DNA of 64,000 nt from Desulfovirgula sp. (GTDB lineage Bacteria > Bacillota > Desulfotomaculia > Desulfotomaculales > Desulfovirgulaceae): positions 1 through 64,000 of the forward strand of contig DYEX01000142.1 in NCBI GenBank assembly GCA_020725525.1. The letters run 5' to 3'. The stretch's first letter is position 1. Each line of letters begins with the position of its first letter. The translations under genes were made by a program, and so were the position numbers. This document shows positions 8,914-16,712 of the stretch, one piece after another. The notes below the pieces were generated by a model. That model was not told the origin of the DNA. It did no database searches and was given only the letters and a program-made list of their open reading frames with translations.

Positions 8914-10371
8914 TCAGTCTCCGAGAGGGCGCATGAGAGGGAAGAGGATAACGTCGCGGATGGAGGGCGAATCTGTGAGGAGCATGACGAAGCGGTCTAC
9001 CCCGAGTCCCAGACCCCCGGTCGGCGGCAGGCCGTGTTCCAGGGCGACGAGGTAGTCCTCATCCATGACATGGGCTTCCTCGTTGCCCCTGGCCTTCTCG
9101 GCCGCCTGCTCCGCGAAGCGCCGGCGCTGGTCGTCGGGGTCGTTCAACTCGGAGAAGGCGTTCACGATCTCCCGCCCGAACAGGAAAGCCTCGAAGCGCT
9201 CGACGAACTCGGGGTTGTCCGGCTTCCGCCGGGCCAGAGGGGAGATCTCGACCGGGTAGTCGATAAGGAAGAGCGGTCCGGTAAGCTCCGGCTCGACGAA
9301 CTCCCCGACGAGCCCGTCAAGGACCATCCCCCTGGTGGCCTTGTCGTTCACCGGCAGCCCCTTCTCCCGGGCGAGCCGTCTCGCCTGGGCGTCGTCTCCC
9401 AGGTCGTCGGGGGTTATCCCCACGAACTCCTTCAGGGCGTCGGCCATCTTCAGCCTGGGCCAGGGTCTCGTCAGATCGACCGTGCGACCCTGAAAGGTGA
9501 TTTTCAGCTCGCCGAGGACGCTCGCGGCAACATGCGAGACAAGCTCCTCGGTGAGGTCCATCATATCAGTATAGTCGGCGTAGGCCTGGTAGACCTCGAG
9601 GAGGGTGTACTCGGGATTGTGCTTGGTCGAGATGCCTTCGTTCCTGAAGACCCGCCCGAGCTCGTAGACCTTCTCGAACCCCCCGACGACGAGTCTCTTG
9701 AGATACAGCTCAGGGGCAATGCGCAGGTAGACCCTCATATCCTGGGCGTTGTGGTGGGAGACGAACGGCCGGGCGTTGGCCCCGCCCGCGAGCGGGCTGA
9801 GGACGGGTGTCTCCACCTCCGTGAAACCTCGGGCGTCGAGGAACTCCCGGATGGCCCTGATGGTTCGGCTCCGTGCGTCGAAAACCCGCCTGACCGCAGG
9901 GTTGGCGATGAGGTCGAGGTAGCGCAGACGGTACCGGGTATCGACGTCGCGCAGCCCGTGGAACTTCTCCGGCAGGGGCCGCAAGGCCTTGGCCAGGACG
10001 GTGAGCGACCGGAGTTCGACCGTGTCCTCGCCGGTCCGCGTCCTGAAGAGCGGGCCCCTGACGCCGACGATATCGCCGAGGTCAAGGAGGTCGAAGACCC
10101 GGAGGACATCCTCGCCGGTCTTGTCGGCGCGGATGTAGACCTGCAGGCGACCACTCTCGTCGGCGATATCGAAGAAACTGGCCTTGCCATGTCGGCGCAC
10201 GGCCACAAGACGGCCGGCCAGGGAGACCTCCTGTCCAGCGAGGTCCTCGAAGCGCTCGTGGGCTTCACGGCAGGAATGAGTGCGGGGGTAGCGACGGCCG
10301 AACGGGTCGAGACCCAGCTCTCTTAGCCTGGCCAGCTTGTCCCGGCGCCACGCGAACACATCCTGTTCCAC
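8914..10371 (-). CDS. lysS: Lysyl-tRNA synthetase (class II)
   Basis: Charges tRNA-Lys with lysine using ATP. The 485-residue length is normal for bacterial class II LysRS. An N-terminal OB-fold anticodon-binding domain (residues about 50-150, with VSLAGRLVAVRRHGKASFFDI) precedes the catalytic core. The core has motif 2 (VFRNEGISTKHNPEYTLLE) and motif 3 (GLGLGVDRFVMLLTD). The family marker RYLDLI is also present. The gene follows greA after 53 bases, the common greA-lysS order in Bacillota, and probably shares its promoter. The gap before the hydrogenase operon is 239 bases. Nothing is unusual apart from the strongly GC-biased codons shared with the rest of the left arm. Confidence 0.97.
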   Translation of the reverse strand: MEQDVFAWRRDKLARLRELGLDPFGRRYPRTHSCREAHERFEDLAGQEVSLAGRLVAVRRHGKASFFDIADESGRLQVYIRADKTGEDVLRVFDLLDLGDIVGVRGPLFRTRTGEDTVELRSLTVLAKALRPLPEKFHGLRDVDTRYRLRYLDLIANPAVRRVFDARSRTIRAIREFLDARGFTEVETPVLSPLAGGANARPFVSHHNAQDMRVYLRIAPELYLKRLVVGGFEKVYELGRVFRNEGISTKHNPEYTLLEVYQAYADYTDMMDLTEELVSHVAASVLGELKITFQGRTVDLTRPWPRLKMADALKEFVGITPDDLGDDAQARRLAREKGLPVNDKATRGMVLDGLVGEFVEPELTGPLFLIDYPVEISPLARRKPDNPEFVERFEAFLFGREIVNAFSELNDPDDQRRRFAEQAAEKARGNEEAHVMDEDYLVALEHGLPPTGGLGLGVDRFVMLLTDSPSIRDVILFPLMRPLGD

Positions 10372-10424
10372 GAAGGGTACCTCTCTCTGGCGGAGCGGCC
10401 GCGAGGTGGTGGGGCTCGACCCGG

Positions 10425-10901
10425 TCAGCGGCTTACCTCGAGAATCCTGTACCTCAGGGTCCCGGCCGGGACGTGCACGACGACCTCGTCGCCGGCCCGG
10501 TGCCCGAGAATGGCCCGCCCCACCGGCGACTCATCCGAGATCTTGTGCTCCCCTGGGTCGGACTCCGTCGATCCCACGATGGTGTACTCGACCTTCTCAC
10601 CGGTATCCAGGTCCTCGAGCCGAACACGGGACCACAGACCGATTATCTCCGGGTCGAGGGTGACGTCATCGACGAGCTTCGCGTTACGGAGAATCTTCTC
10701 AAGGTGCAGGATCTCGCCCTCAATGAAGGACTGCTCGTTCTTCGCGTCCTCGTACTCCGAGTTCTCGTTTATATCTCCGAACTGCCGGGCCTTCCGGATG
10801 CGCTCGGCGACCTCGTGCCGCTTGACCTTCTTCAAATACTCCAGCTTCTCTTCAAGCTTCCGGAGGCCTTCGGCGGAAAGGATAACTTCCTTGTCTGCCA
10901 T
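10425..10901 (-). CDS. greA: Transcription elongation factor GreA
   Basis: A 158-residue GreA, the family's usual length. It rescues backtracked RNA polymerase by stimulating cleavage of the transcript end. The N-terminal coiled coil (LSAEGLRKLEEKLEYLKKVKR to NAKLV) carries the acidic tip residues in GDINENSEYEDAKNEQ. The C-terminal FKBP-like domain ends with SPVGRAILGHRAGDEV. The frame stays open far upstream, but AAGGAGAG lies 8 bases before the ATG at 10901 and family similarity starts at MADKEVILS. Upstream is a long leader with a consensus promoter near 11.25 kb, and downstream is lysS. Confidence 0.95.
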   Translation of the reverse strand: MADKEVILSAEGLRKLEEKLEYLKKVKRHEVAERIRKARQFGDINENSEYEDAKNEQSFIEGEILHLEKILRNAKLVDDVTLDPEIIGLWSRVRLEDLDTGEKVEYTIVGSTESDPGEHKISDESPVGRAILGHRAGDEVVVHVPAGTLRYRILEVSR

Positions 10902-11243
10902 CCACGGTCTCTCCTTACGTTCCAGGCTTCCCGCCCGGGGCGCGGTCGCGGCCGGGGCGGTCCTCGGTCCTGTCCGTCGCGTCGGTGCCGGATGGCCCGG
11001 GCGGTGACCACCGCCGGCCGCCCAGGGCCACGGCCCGCTCAAGGCCCCTCTAAGTGATAACGCACGGCGAGGAACCTGTTCCGTCGCCGTCCGCGAGAGC
11101 AAATATATGCATTTGGCCTGCTTCTATGCGGCCCCCGCAACCCCGGGCGGCCCCCTAGACTCCGGTTGCCCGCCGCCCGGCCGCCTCCGGCGGTGCCGGG
11201 TCGGGGTGACGGGTGGATACCGTTCCCTACCAAAGTCAAAGAG
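10902..11243 (-). other. Long untranslated leader of greA-lysS
   Basis: A stretch of about 340 bases between the promoter at 11244-11272 and the greA start. I see no convincing gene in it, although the greA frame remains open for part of it. It is very GC-rich with several self-complementary segments, for example a 6-base stem with a 4-base loop at the GGCGGTGGTCACCGCC block near 11005-11020. A short A/T-rich island lies near 11100-11110. Its length is unusual for greA and could hold a regulatory RNA structure. I do not recognise a known riboswitch class. Confidence 0.45.
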
Positions 11244-11272
11244 ATTATAGAAGGCACCCCCTCTCGTGTCAA
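11244..11272 (-). promoter_or_regulatory. Perfect-consensus housekeeping promoter for greA-lysS
   Basis: On the minus strand TTGACA (11267-11272) and TATAAT (11244-11249) are separated by exactly 17 bases, a full sigma-A consensus. It overlaps the stop of the upstream unknown gene and points at greA. In DNA this GC-rich a complete match is very unlikely by chance. Confidence 0.88.
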
Positions 11273-12534
11273 GAAAGCTCGCCCCCGCGCGCTGCCGCGG
11301 CGGCGCGATCCCTGTCCATCCGGCCGGCAATGGCCGCTAGGGCGTGAGGGCGGAACCCGAGCTCCAGGGCAGCTTCGCGCATCCGAGCCAGGACCTCGCC
11401 CGACAGGTGGCGCCGGAGGACCCTGCGACGGCCCAGGCGGGTCATGATCACGGCCTCGGCCAGCTGAGCGGAGAGGGTTCCTCCGGGCAGTCCCGGCTCT
11501 CCGCGGCCGCACCAACCCGGCGGCCGGGCGAAGTAGACGCGCAGGACGCGGAGGGGGTAGTCGCCGGCCGGAAGGGCGGCGGACAGCCCCGATAGCCGGA
11601 GGAGAACCGGGGTCTCGGCCTCTCCGTCCCGGCGCGCCCACCCGAGCGGCGGCAGGGCGGCGGTCACAATCGGACGATGAAGCTCGCTCGGCCCGGCACC
11701 CGAGACCGGGAACCGCGGGAAAGCGCCGCTGTCCCGGTGCCGGCTGGCGCTGACGACAAGGTCGGCGGTCTCAAGGCCATGCCTCAGGCTCTTCGGGGTC
11801 TCAAGCGCCGCCCCGGTGCTCTCGAGCACCCGCTTCTCAAGGACCCGCCGTCTCAGACGCTCGAGGCCCCAGACCGCGACCGACCCTATGAGACCGGACA
11901 GGTACTCCACCACCGCTTCGCCGAGGGTCGGATGCTCCGGGTCGACGAGGACGATGGCCCCGGCCCGGCCCGGGTCAATGCCCCGCCAGCGCAGGAGGAC
12001 CAGGCAGGCCTCAATCATGGCCGCCGTCTCCAGGGCCACGCCCGCCAGCACCGGAAGTCCGGTCGCTGCGAAAAGGCGCTTGGCCAGGGCCTCCCGACCG
12101 GCCAGCGCTCCGCCAAGCACGATTAGGGCGGACCCTCGTTGGCGGGCCCGGCGGGCCCTGGCCTCGCACCGCGCAGCGATCCCGCTGTCGCTTGGGCCGG
12201 CGAGGATGATCGTGCCCGTAGTGGCCCGGTCGTCGCCGGGAGGACGGAACTCAACCTCCCCCCAGCGGGCCGGCCGGAAAGGCTGAAAGAGAGGGGCAAT
12301 CCCGCGCAGAGCCTGGGGAAGGCCCAGGTCCGGGGAGTCGACGAGGAGGACGAAGTCCGGGTCTCGTCCGGCCACGACGGCGGTCCTCTTCCCGCGGCCC
12401 GGCTCGGGCCGCCGGGAAACCAGTATGCCGCTGGGCCCGGGTGGAAGAACCGCGGGCCCGACCTCCCGCCAGGCGACCAGGACTACTACCGGAGCCCTTG
12501 AAGGAGGTCGGCCAAGCGCTCGGGATCGAACCAC
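11269..12534 (-). CDS. Conserved-looking protein of unknown function
   Basis: I do not recognise this family. The frame encodes up to 421 residues from a GTG at 12534, which overlaps the 3' end of the HTH gene by 49 bases, so the true start may be further in. The composition is very Arg/Ala/Leu/Gly-rich, as expected for this GC content. A central stretch (residues about 190-235: GAIVLVDPEHPTLGEAVVEYL then GSVAVWGLERLRRRVLEK) resembles the start of a nucleotide-binding Rossmann fold, and ADLVVSASRHRD follows as in some dehydrogenases. The C-terminal part (AEAVIMTRLGRRRVLRRHL) is helical. It lies at the end of the BFN-dusB-HTH group and just before the greA promoter. A real gene is likely from its length and position; no function is proposed. 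Confidence 0.6.
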   Translation of the reverse strand: MVRSRALGRPPSRAPVVVLVAWREVGPAVLPPGPSGILVSRRPEPGRGKRTAVVAGRDPDFVLLVDSPDLGLPQALRGIAPLFQPFRPARWGEVEFRPPGDDRATTGTIILAGPSDSGIAARCEARARRARQRGSALIVLGGALAGREALAKRLFAATGLPVLAGVALETAAMIEACLVLLRWRGIDPGRAGAIVLVDPEHPTLGEAVVEYLSGLIGSVAVWGLERLRRRVLEKRVLESTGAALETPKSLRHGLETADLVVSASRHRDSGAFPRFPVSGAGPSELHRPIVTAALPPLGWARRDGEAETPVLLRLSGLSAALPAGDYPLRVLRVYFARPPGWCGRGEPGLPGGTLSAQLAEAVIMTRLGRRRVLRRHLSGEVLARMREAALELGFRPHALAAIAGRMDRDRAAAAARGGELS

Positions 12535-13007
12535 GCTTCGCGTCCCTCAGCCTGGGGAAGATGGAAGACGGCGGCCTGCCTTTCGACCAGGGCCGCCATT
12601 ATGCGGGCCGGGCGGTTGTGCCCGAGGATGATGACGATGGCGTGGCCGCGGAGCCGCTCGAAGAGGTCCACGACCTCGGCGAAGAGCTCGATGCCGCTCT
12701 TGCCCTCGAGGAAGGCCCACCGCTCCCGTTCGTCGAGGACGAAGGTGAAGTCGACTCCCTGCTCACGGGCTACTTTGAGAATGTCCTCCTTGTTGGCCAC
12801 GGGAAAGCCGACAAGGGCTATGCTCTGGCCTTTCCGGACCTCGCCCAGCGTCTCCAGACGGGAGACGAAAGTCCGGTCGGTCCCTATCCTGGCCGCCACG
12901 TCCTGCTGGGACAACCCCGCCTGGCGCAGAGATAGAATCTCGTCGACTATTCTCTGGATGCGCTCCCGGCTGACGAGCTTGTCGCCGATCCGTCGAAGGT
13001 CAGTCAC
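12486..13007 (-). CDS. Helix-turn-helix regulator-like protein
   Basis: A 173-residue protein. Residues about 15-60 form a helix-turn-helix (LRQAGLSQQDVAARIGTDRTFVSRLETLGEVRKG), typical of XRE/ParB-like DNA binders. The remaining 110 residues look like an alpha/beta domain with hydrophobic strands (SIALVGFPVANKEDILKVA, HAIVIILGHNRPARIMAAL). Its N-terminus overlaps the 3' end of dusB by 8 bases, so the two are translationally coupled. I have seen similar HTH proteins near dusB in anaerobic Bacillota but cannot name a target. Regulatory function is inferred from the HTH; the ligand domain is unassigned. Confidence 0.75.
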   Translation of the reverse strand: MTDLRRIGDKLVSRERIQRIVDEILSLRQAGLSQQDVAARIGTDRTFVSRLETLGEVRKGQSIALVGFPVANKEDILKVAREQGVDFTFVLDERERWAFLEGKSGIELFAEVVDLFERLRGHAIVIILGHNRPARIMAALVERQAAVFHLPQAEGREAWFDPERLADLLQGLR

Positions 13008-14061
13008 GCCGAAACCGTCCTCCTCCCAAACCCGATTCCCGCGGAAGGATCTCGAGGTAGCCGCGCAAGAGCGCCGTCACTTCGGCGACCGTCCGCGCGC
13101 GCATGAGGCTCGCCCGGACGGCCGAAGCCCCGGGGAGCCCTCTCAGGTACCACGCGCCGTGCTTCCTCATTTCGAGAACAGCGCGCGGCTCCCCTTTGTC
13201 GGCTGCGGTCAAGGCTAGGTGCCGGAGAGCCGTCTCGACGACCTCGGACGGACCCGGCGGCGGCCCCGGGTCGCCGGTCCGGGCGAGCCGCAGGGCGCGC
13301 TCGAAGATCCAGGGGTTCCCAAGACAGCCGCGTCCGACCATGACCGCCTGGCACCCGGTTTCGAGCAGGAGGCGGGACGCGTCCCCCGGCCGGAGAACGT
13401 CGCCGTTCCCTACGACGGGGATAGGGGAGGACGCGACGACCTCGGCCAGAGCCGACCAGTCGGCCGGAGTGGAGTAGGAGTCGGTCTTGAGGCGGGCGTG
13501 AACGGTGACGAAGGCGGCCCCGGCCTCGGCCAAGGTCTTGACGAGCCGGGCGGCGATCGGCTCCTCCCATCCGAGCCGGATCTTGCAGCTGACGGGAACC
13601 GGCACGACCCGCGAGACCCGCTCGATGATGGCCGCGCAGAGCGAGGGGTCGCGGAGGAGGGCGGCCCCCTCACCGTTGCGGACGACCTTGGGGGCGGGGC
13701 AGCCCATGTTGACGTCGACCATCCGGGCTCCGAAGCGCTCGACGACCAGGCGGGCGGCGGCGGCCAGCGTATCGGGCTCCCGGCCGAGAAGCTGGAGGAC
13801 GAACGGGTCCTCCCCTGGGTAAGGGCGGGCCATGGCCTGGGTCTTCTCGTTCCCGAAGAGGAGAGCCTTGTCGCTGACCATCTCCGGGAAGGCGAGGGCC
13901 GCCCCGGATTCGCGCACCAGCCGGCGGAAGGCGCGGTCGCTCACTCCGGCCATGGGCGCCGAGACCAGGCGGTTGGCAAGGAGCAGCCCACCGAGCTCGA
14001 TGGGTGCGGCGATAAGGGCTGAGGCGGGTCCGCGGTTCCCGCGACCGGAGTCGAGGTTCAC
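13000..14061 (-). CDS. dusB: tRNA-dihydrouridine synthase
   Basis: Reduces specific uridines in the tRNA D-loop using FMN and NAD(P)H. The 353-residue TIM-barrel flavoprotein shows the family blocks in order: APMAGVSDRAFRRLVRE, the catalytic Cys in NMGCPAPKV, SCKIRLGWEE, VVGNGDV and VGRGCLGNPWIFE. The start is GTG at 14061, 14 bases after the bifunctional-nuclease-family gene. In Bacillus the order dusB-lysS is also conserved. In this window dusB is separated from greA-lysS by the HTH gene and an unknown gene. The C-terminal tail of about 20 residues (after GYLEILPRES) is low-complexity and probably unstructured. Confidence 0.95.
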   Translation of the reverse strand: MNLDSGRGNRGPASALIAAPIELGGLLLANRLVSAPMAGVSDRAFRRLVRESGAALAFPEMVSDKALLFGNEKTQAMARPYPGEDPFVLQLLGREPDTLAAAARLVVERFGARMVDVNMGCPAPKVVRNGEGAALLRDPSLCAAIIERVSRVVPVPVSCKIRLGWEEPIAARLVKTLAEAGAAFVTVHARLKTDSYSTPADWSALAEVVASSPIPVVGNGDVLRPGDASRLLLETGCQAVMVGRGCLGNPWIFERALRLARTGDPGPPPGPSEVVETALRHLALTAADKGEPRAVLEMRKHGAWYLRGLPGASAVRASLMRARTVAEVTALLRGYLEILPRESGLGGGRFRRD

Positions 14062-14075
14062 CAGATTACCGCACC

Positions 14076-14513
14076 CTAATGCACCGGCGGCCCGTCGGCG
14101 TCCTCGGGCACGCCGGCCGCCGCCAGGACCTTTTCCATCGCGTAGATGGGAGCTCCCGCGCGGACGGCCAGGGCGATAGCGTCGCTCGGTCGCGAGTCGA
14201 GTTCTATTTCGCGCCCTTCCACCTCGAGGGTTATCTGAGCGTAGAACGTACCGGTGCCGTCCCCGCTCTCCCGGAGGTCGTCGATGAGGATGCGGGTGAG
14301 CTTGGCCTTGAAAGTGTCCAGAACGTTCTTGAGCAGGTCGTGGGTCAGGGGACGGGGGGTCTCCACACCCTGGACGGCGAGGGCGATAGCGTTGGCCTCG
14401 AAAGGCCCGATGCTTATGGGCAGGTAGCGGCGGCCCTCCTCGTCCTTGAGCAGGAGGATGGCCTGGCCCTGCTCGGGGTCGAGCCCGATCTTGTCAAGAC
14501 GCAGAGCAATCAG
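14076..14513 (-). CDS. Bifunctional nuclease (BFN/DUF151) family protein
   Basis: A 145-residue protein of the BFN/DUF151 family. Recognisable blocks are LLLKDEEGRRYLPISIGPFEANAIALA (split here for length), TRILIDDLRESGDGTFYAQ-like text and DSRPSDAIALAVRAGAPIY. The frame is open back to 14930, but the upstream part is compositionally random. AGGAGG at 14523-14528 lies 9 bases before a CTG at 14511-14513. Starting there gives an M-I-A-L-R-L-D-K-I-G-L-D beginning that fits the family well. An ATG at 14564 is the alternative and has no comparable ribosome site. The family has been linked to nuclease activity and oxidative-stress tolerance in other organisms; the role here is unknown. It is just upstream of dusB and probably co-transcribed. 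Confidence 0.82.
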   Translation of the reverse strand: MIALRLDKIGLDPEQGQAILLLKDEEGRRYLPISIGPFEANAIALAVQGVETPRPLTHDLLKNVLDTFKAKLTRILIDDLRESGDGTGTFYAQITLEVEGREIELDSRPSDAIALAVRAGAPIYAMEKVLAAAGVPEDADGPPVH

Positions 14514-14723
14514 GTCGGCCGGCCTCCTCGGGGCTAGGGTAGATAGAGAATAACACAGGCCCATCAGCCATTTCAACGACGCGGGTCCCCCCGGTGACTG
14601 TCCCCCCGGCCCGGCCCGCCGGAAAGCGCCGCCGGGGGCCGGGCCGAGGCTGGAGGACTGAACGCCTTCGCTTAGAAGAACATATGCGTCCTCAGGCCAA
14701 TCAGGCATGGGAGGCTCAAGCGA

Positions 14724-15767
14724 ATGCCACTGCCCGATAGAATGATGGCCCTGGTCAAGAGAGAGGCCGCGCCAGGGGCCGAGCTGATGGAGGTCCCTCG
14801 TCCTTCGCCCGGCCCGGGTGAGGTTCTCGTCAAGGTGAGAGTCGCGTCCATCTGCGGCACCGATGTCCACATCTACGAGTGGAACGAGTGGGCCGCCGGC
14901 CGCGTCAAGTCCCCTCTCGTCTTCGGCCATGAATTCGCCGGCGATGTGGTCGCCCTCGGTCCAGGCGCTGACGGGCTCATGGTCGGCGACTATGTATCAG
15001 CCGAGACCCACATCATCTGCAACCAGTGCTACCAGTGCCGTACCGGGCAGGGCCACATCTGCCGGAGATGCTCGATAATCGGCGTCGACCGTCCGGGCAC
15101 CTTCGCTGAGTACGTGGCCCTTCCCGCCGCAAACGTCTGGCCGAACCCCCCGGACATGCCCCCGGAGATAGCCTCCATCCAGGAGCCGTTCGGGAATGCC
15201 GTCGACACCGTGTTCGCCGGCGACGTCACCGGGAAGTCCTTCCTCGTCATCGGCTGCGGGCCCATCGGCCTCATGGCCGTGGGTCTCCTGAGAGCCTCCG
15301 GCGCCCACCCGGTCATAGCCTCCGACCTGTCCGAGTACCGTCTCGACCTCGCCCGGCGCATGGGAGCCGACATCGTTCTTGACGCCGGGGCCCGGGACGT
15401 AGTCGCCGAGACGCTGGCCGAGACTGGCGGCGAGGGCGTGGACGCGGTCCTCGAGATGTCCGGGGCCCGGGTGGCCCTGAAACAGGCGGTGGCCGTCGCG
15501 CGCAACGGAGGACGCATAAGCGTTCTCGGTCTGCCGCCCGGAGCCGTCGAGTTCGATGTATCCCCCTTCGTTTTCAAGGGGCTGACGCTTCAGGGGATAA
15601 CCGGACGCCGCATGTTCGATACCTGGTACCGGACGAGAGCCATTCTCTCCTCCGGGCGGGTGGACCTCGGGAGGGTGATAACCCACACCTTCCCTCTTAC
15701 TTCTTTCAAGGAGGCTTTCGCCCTAGCCGAATCGGGCCTCTGCGGCAAGATCGTCCTCACCCTGTAG
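14724..15767 (+). CDS. tdh: Zinc-dependent L-threonine 3-dehydrogenase-like alcohol dehydrogenase
   Basis: A 347-residue medium-chain dehydrogenase. It probably oxidises L-threonine to 2-amino-3-ketobutyrate with NAD. Catalytic zinc ligands are in SICGTDVHIYEWNEWA and FGHEFAGDVV, structural zinc cysteines in CNQCYQCRTGQGHICRRC, and the NAD motif is VIGCGPIGLMAVGLL. The DVHIYEWNEWA and GITGRRMFDTWY blocks favour threonine dehydrogenase over general sorbitol or alcohol dehydrogenases. A GGGAGG site at 14709-14714 supports the ATG at 14724; a second Met a few codons in is possible. It is the only plus-strand gene in the left arm, divergent from the BFN gene and convergent with an SDR gene. No 2-amino-3-ketobutyrate CoA ligase gene is adjacent, so the pathway assignment is not certain. 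Confidence 0.85.
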   Translation: MPLPDRMMALVKREAAPGAELMEVPRPSPGPGEVLVKVRVASICGTDVHIYEWNEWAAGRVKSPLVFGHEFAGDVVALGPGADGLMVGDYVSAETHIICNQCYQCRTGQGHICRRCSIIGVDRPGTFAEYVALPAANVWPNPPDMPPEIASIQEPFGNAVDTVFAGDVTGKSFLVIGCGPIGLMAVGLLRASGAHPVIASDLSEYRLDLARRMGADIVLDAGARDVVAETLAETGGEGVDAVLEMSGARVALKQAVAVARNGGRISVLGLPPGAVEFDVSPFVFKGLTLQGITGRRMFDTWYRTRAILSSGRVDLGRVITHTFPLTSFKEAFALAESGLCGKIVLTL

Positions 15768-15820
15768 ACCGGCCCGGCCGCACCACGGCGGAAGGTCTGG
15801 CCGGGCCTCGGACGCGCCGG

Positions 15821-15900
15821 CCGGGTCTTGCGCCCGCCCGCCGGGCCTTGTGTCCGCCCGCCGGGCCTTGCGTCCACCCGTCGGGGTCCTGTCCACGCCC
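15821..15900. repeat. 20-base tandem repeat, three good copies and one decayed copy
   Basis: Three consecutive 20-base units (15821-15840, 15841-15860, 15861-15880), each close to CCGGGCCTTGCGTCCGCCCG, are followed by a weaker fourth unit to about 15900. The array fills the gap between the convergent tdh and SDR genes and ends at the SDR stop codon. It may be a simple slippage array or a structured transcription end. I saw no similar array elsewhere in the window. Confidence 0.8.
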
Positions 15901-15902
15901 GC

Positions 15903-16712
15903 CTACCAGGCGGTGTACCCACCGTCGACGAAGAGGTTCTCCCCGGTCACGAAGGTGGAGGCCCGGCTGGCCAGGAAAACAACGGCCCCCACGCATTCCT
16001 CCGGACAGCCGAACCGACCGAGAGCGTGTCTCCTTTCCAGGAGCTCGGCCAGGGCCGGCATCTCCTGGATGGCCCTGGTCATATCGGTGACGATGAACCC
16101 CGGCCCGATGGAGTTGACGAGGATGCCGTGCTTGGCCCACTCGCAGGCCAGGGCCCGGGTCAGGTTGACGACCGCTCCCTTGGAGGCGTGGTAGACGCTG
16201 GCCCCGAGCTCGCTCCCGACGATACCGAAGATGCTGGCGACGTTGATGATGCGGCCGCCCTGACCCTGGGCGATCATGACCTTGGCGGCCTCCTGGCTGC
16301 AGAAGAAGAGCCCCTTCAGGTTGATGCCGATAATGGCTTCCCACTCTTCCGGTGTGACCTGCTCGGCCGGGGTCTGGGCTCCGACGCCGGCGTTGTTCAC
16401 CAGGATGTCGAGTCGGCCGAACTCGCGGACGGTATCGCGCACCGCTTCCCGGACCTGGGCAACGTCGCTGACGTCGGCCTGGACGAACACGGCCCGCCGG
16501 CCCATGGCCCGCACGCGCGCGGCCGTGTCCTCGCCCGTCTCCCTATCCCGGGCCAGCACGCCGACGTCCGCACCGAACGTGGCCAGCCCGAGGCAGATCG
16601 CCCTCCCGATGCCGCGGCTTCCTCCGGTAACCAGCGCCACCTTGCCGGTGAGGTCGAAGAGATCCCGGGTGATCTCGAACTGCTTCTGCTCGCAGAACTC
16701 CTGGTCCGTCAC
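15903..16712 (-). CDS. Short-chain dehydrogenase/reductase
   Basis: A 269-residue classical SDR. The NAD(P)-binding motif is VTGGSRGIGRAICLGLA, the structural motif is LVNNAGVG, and the catalytic residues are Ser in NVASIFGIVGSELGASVYHASKG with Tyr and Lys in YHASK. The C-terminal VTGENLFVDGGYTAW is typical. It resembles gluconate 5-dehydrogenase or 3-oxoacyl-ACP reductase relatives, but substrate cannot be read. The start is GTG and overlaps the stop of the MFS transporter gene by 4 bases, so the two are coupled. This may point to a substrate imported by that transporter. It ends 3 bases from the tandem repeat. Confidence 0.88.
   Translation of the reverse strand: MTDQEFCEQKQFEITRDLFDLTGKVALVTGGSRGIGRAICLGLATFGADVGVLARDRETGEDTAARVRAMGRRAVFVQADVSDVAQVREAVRDTVREFGRLDILVNNAGVGAQTPAEQVTPEEWEAIIGINLKGLFFCSQEAAKVMIAQGQGGRIINVASIFGIVGSELGASVYHASKGAVVNLTRALACEWAKHGILVNSIGPGFIVTDMTRAIQEMPALAELLERRHALGRFGCPEECVGAVVFLASRASTFVTGENLFVDGGYTAW

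Noticed and set aside
14514-14930. Upstream extension of the BFN-family gene to 14930
   Set aside because: The extra residues are compositionally random and family similarity begins at the CTG start with the good ribosome site.
15821-15900. CRISPR array
   Set aside because: The units are contiguous 20-base tandem copies without spacers and no cas genes are present.
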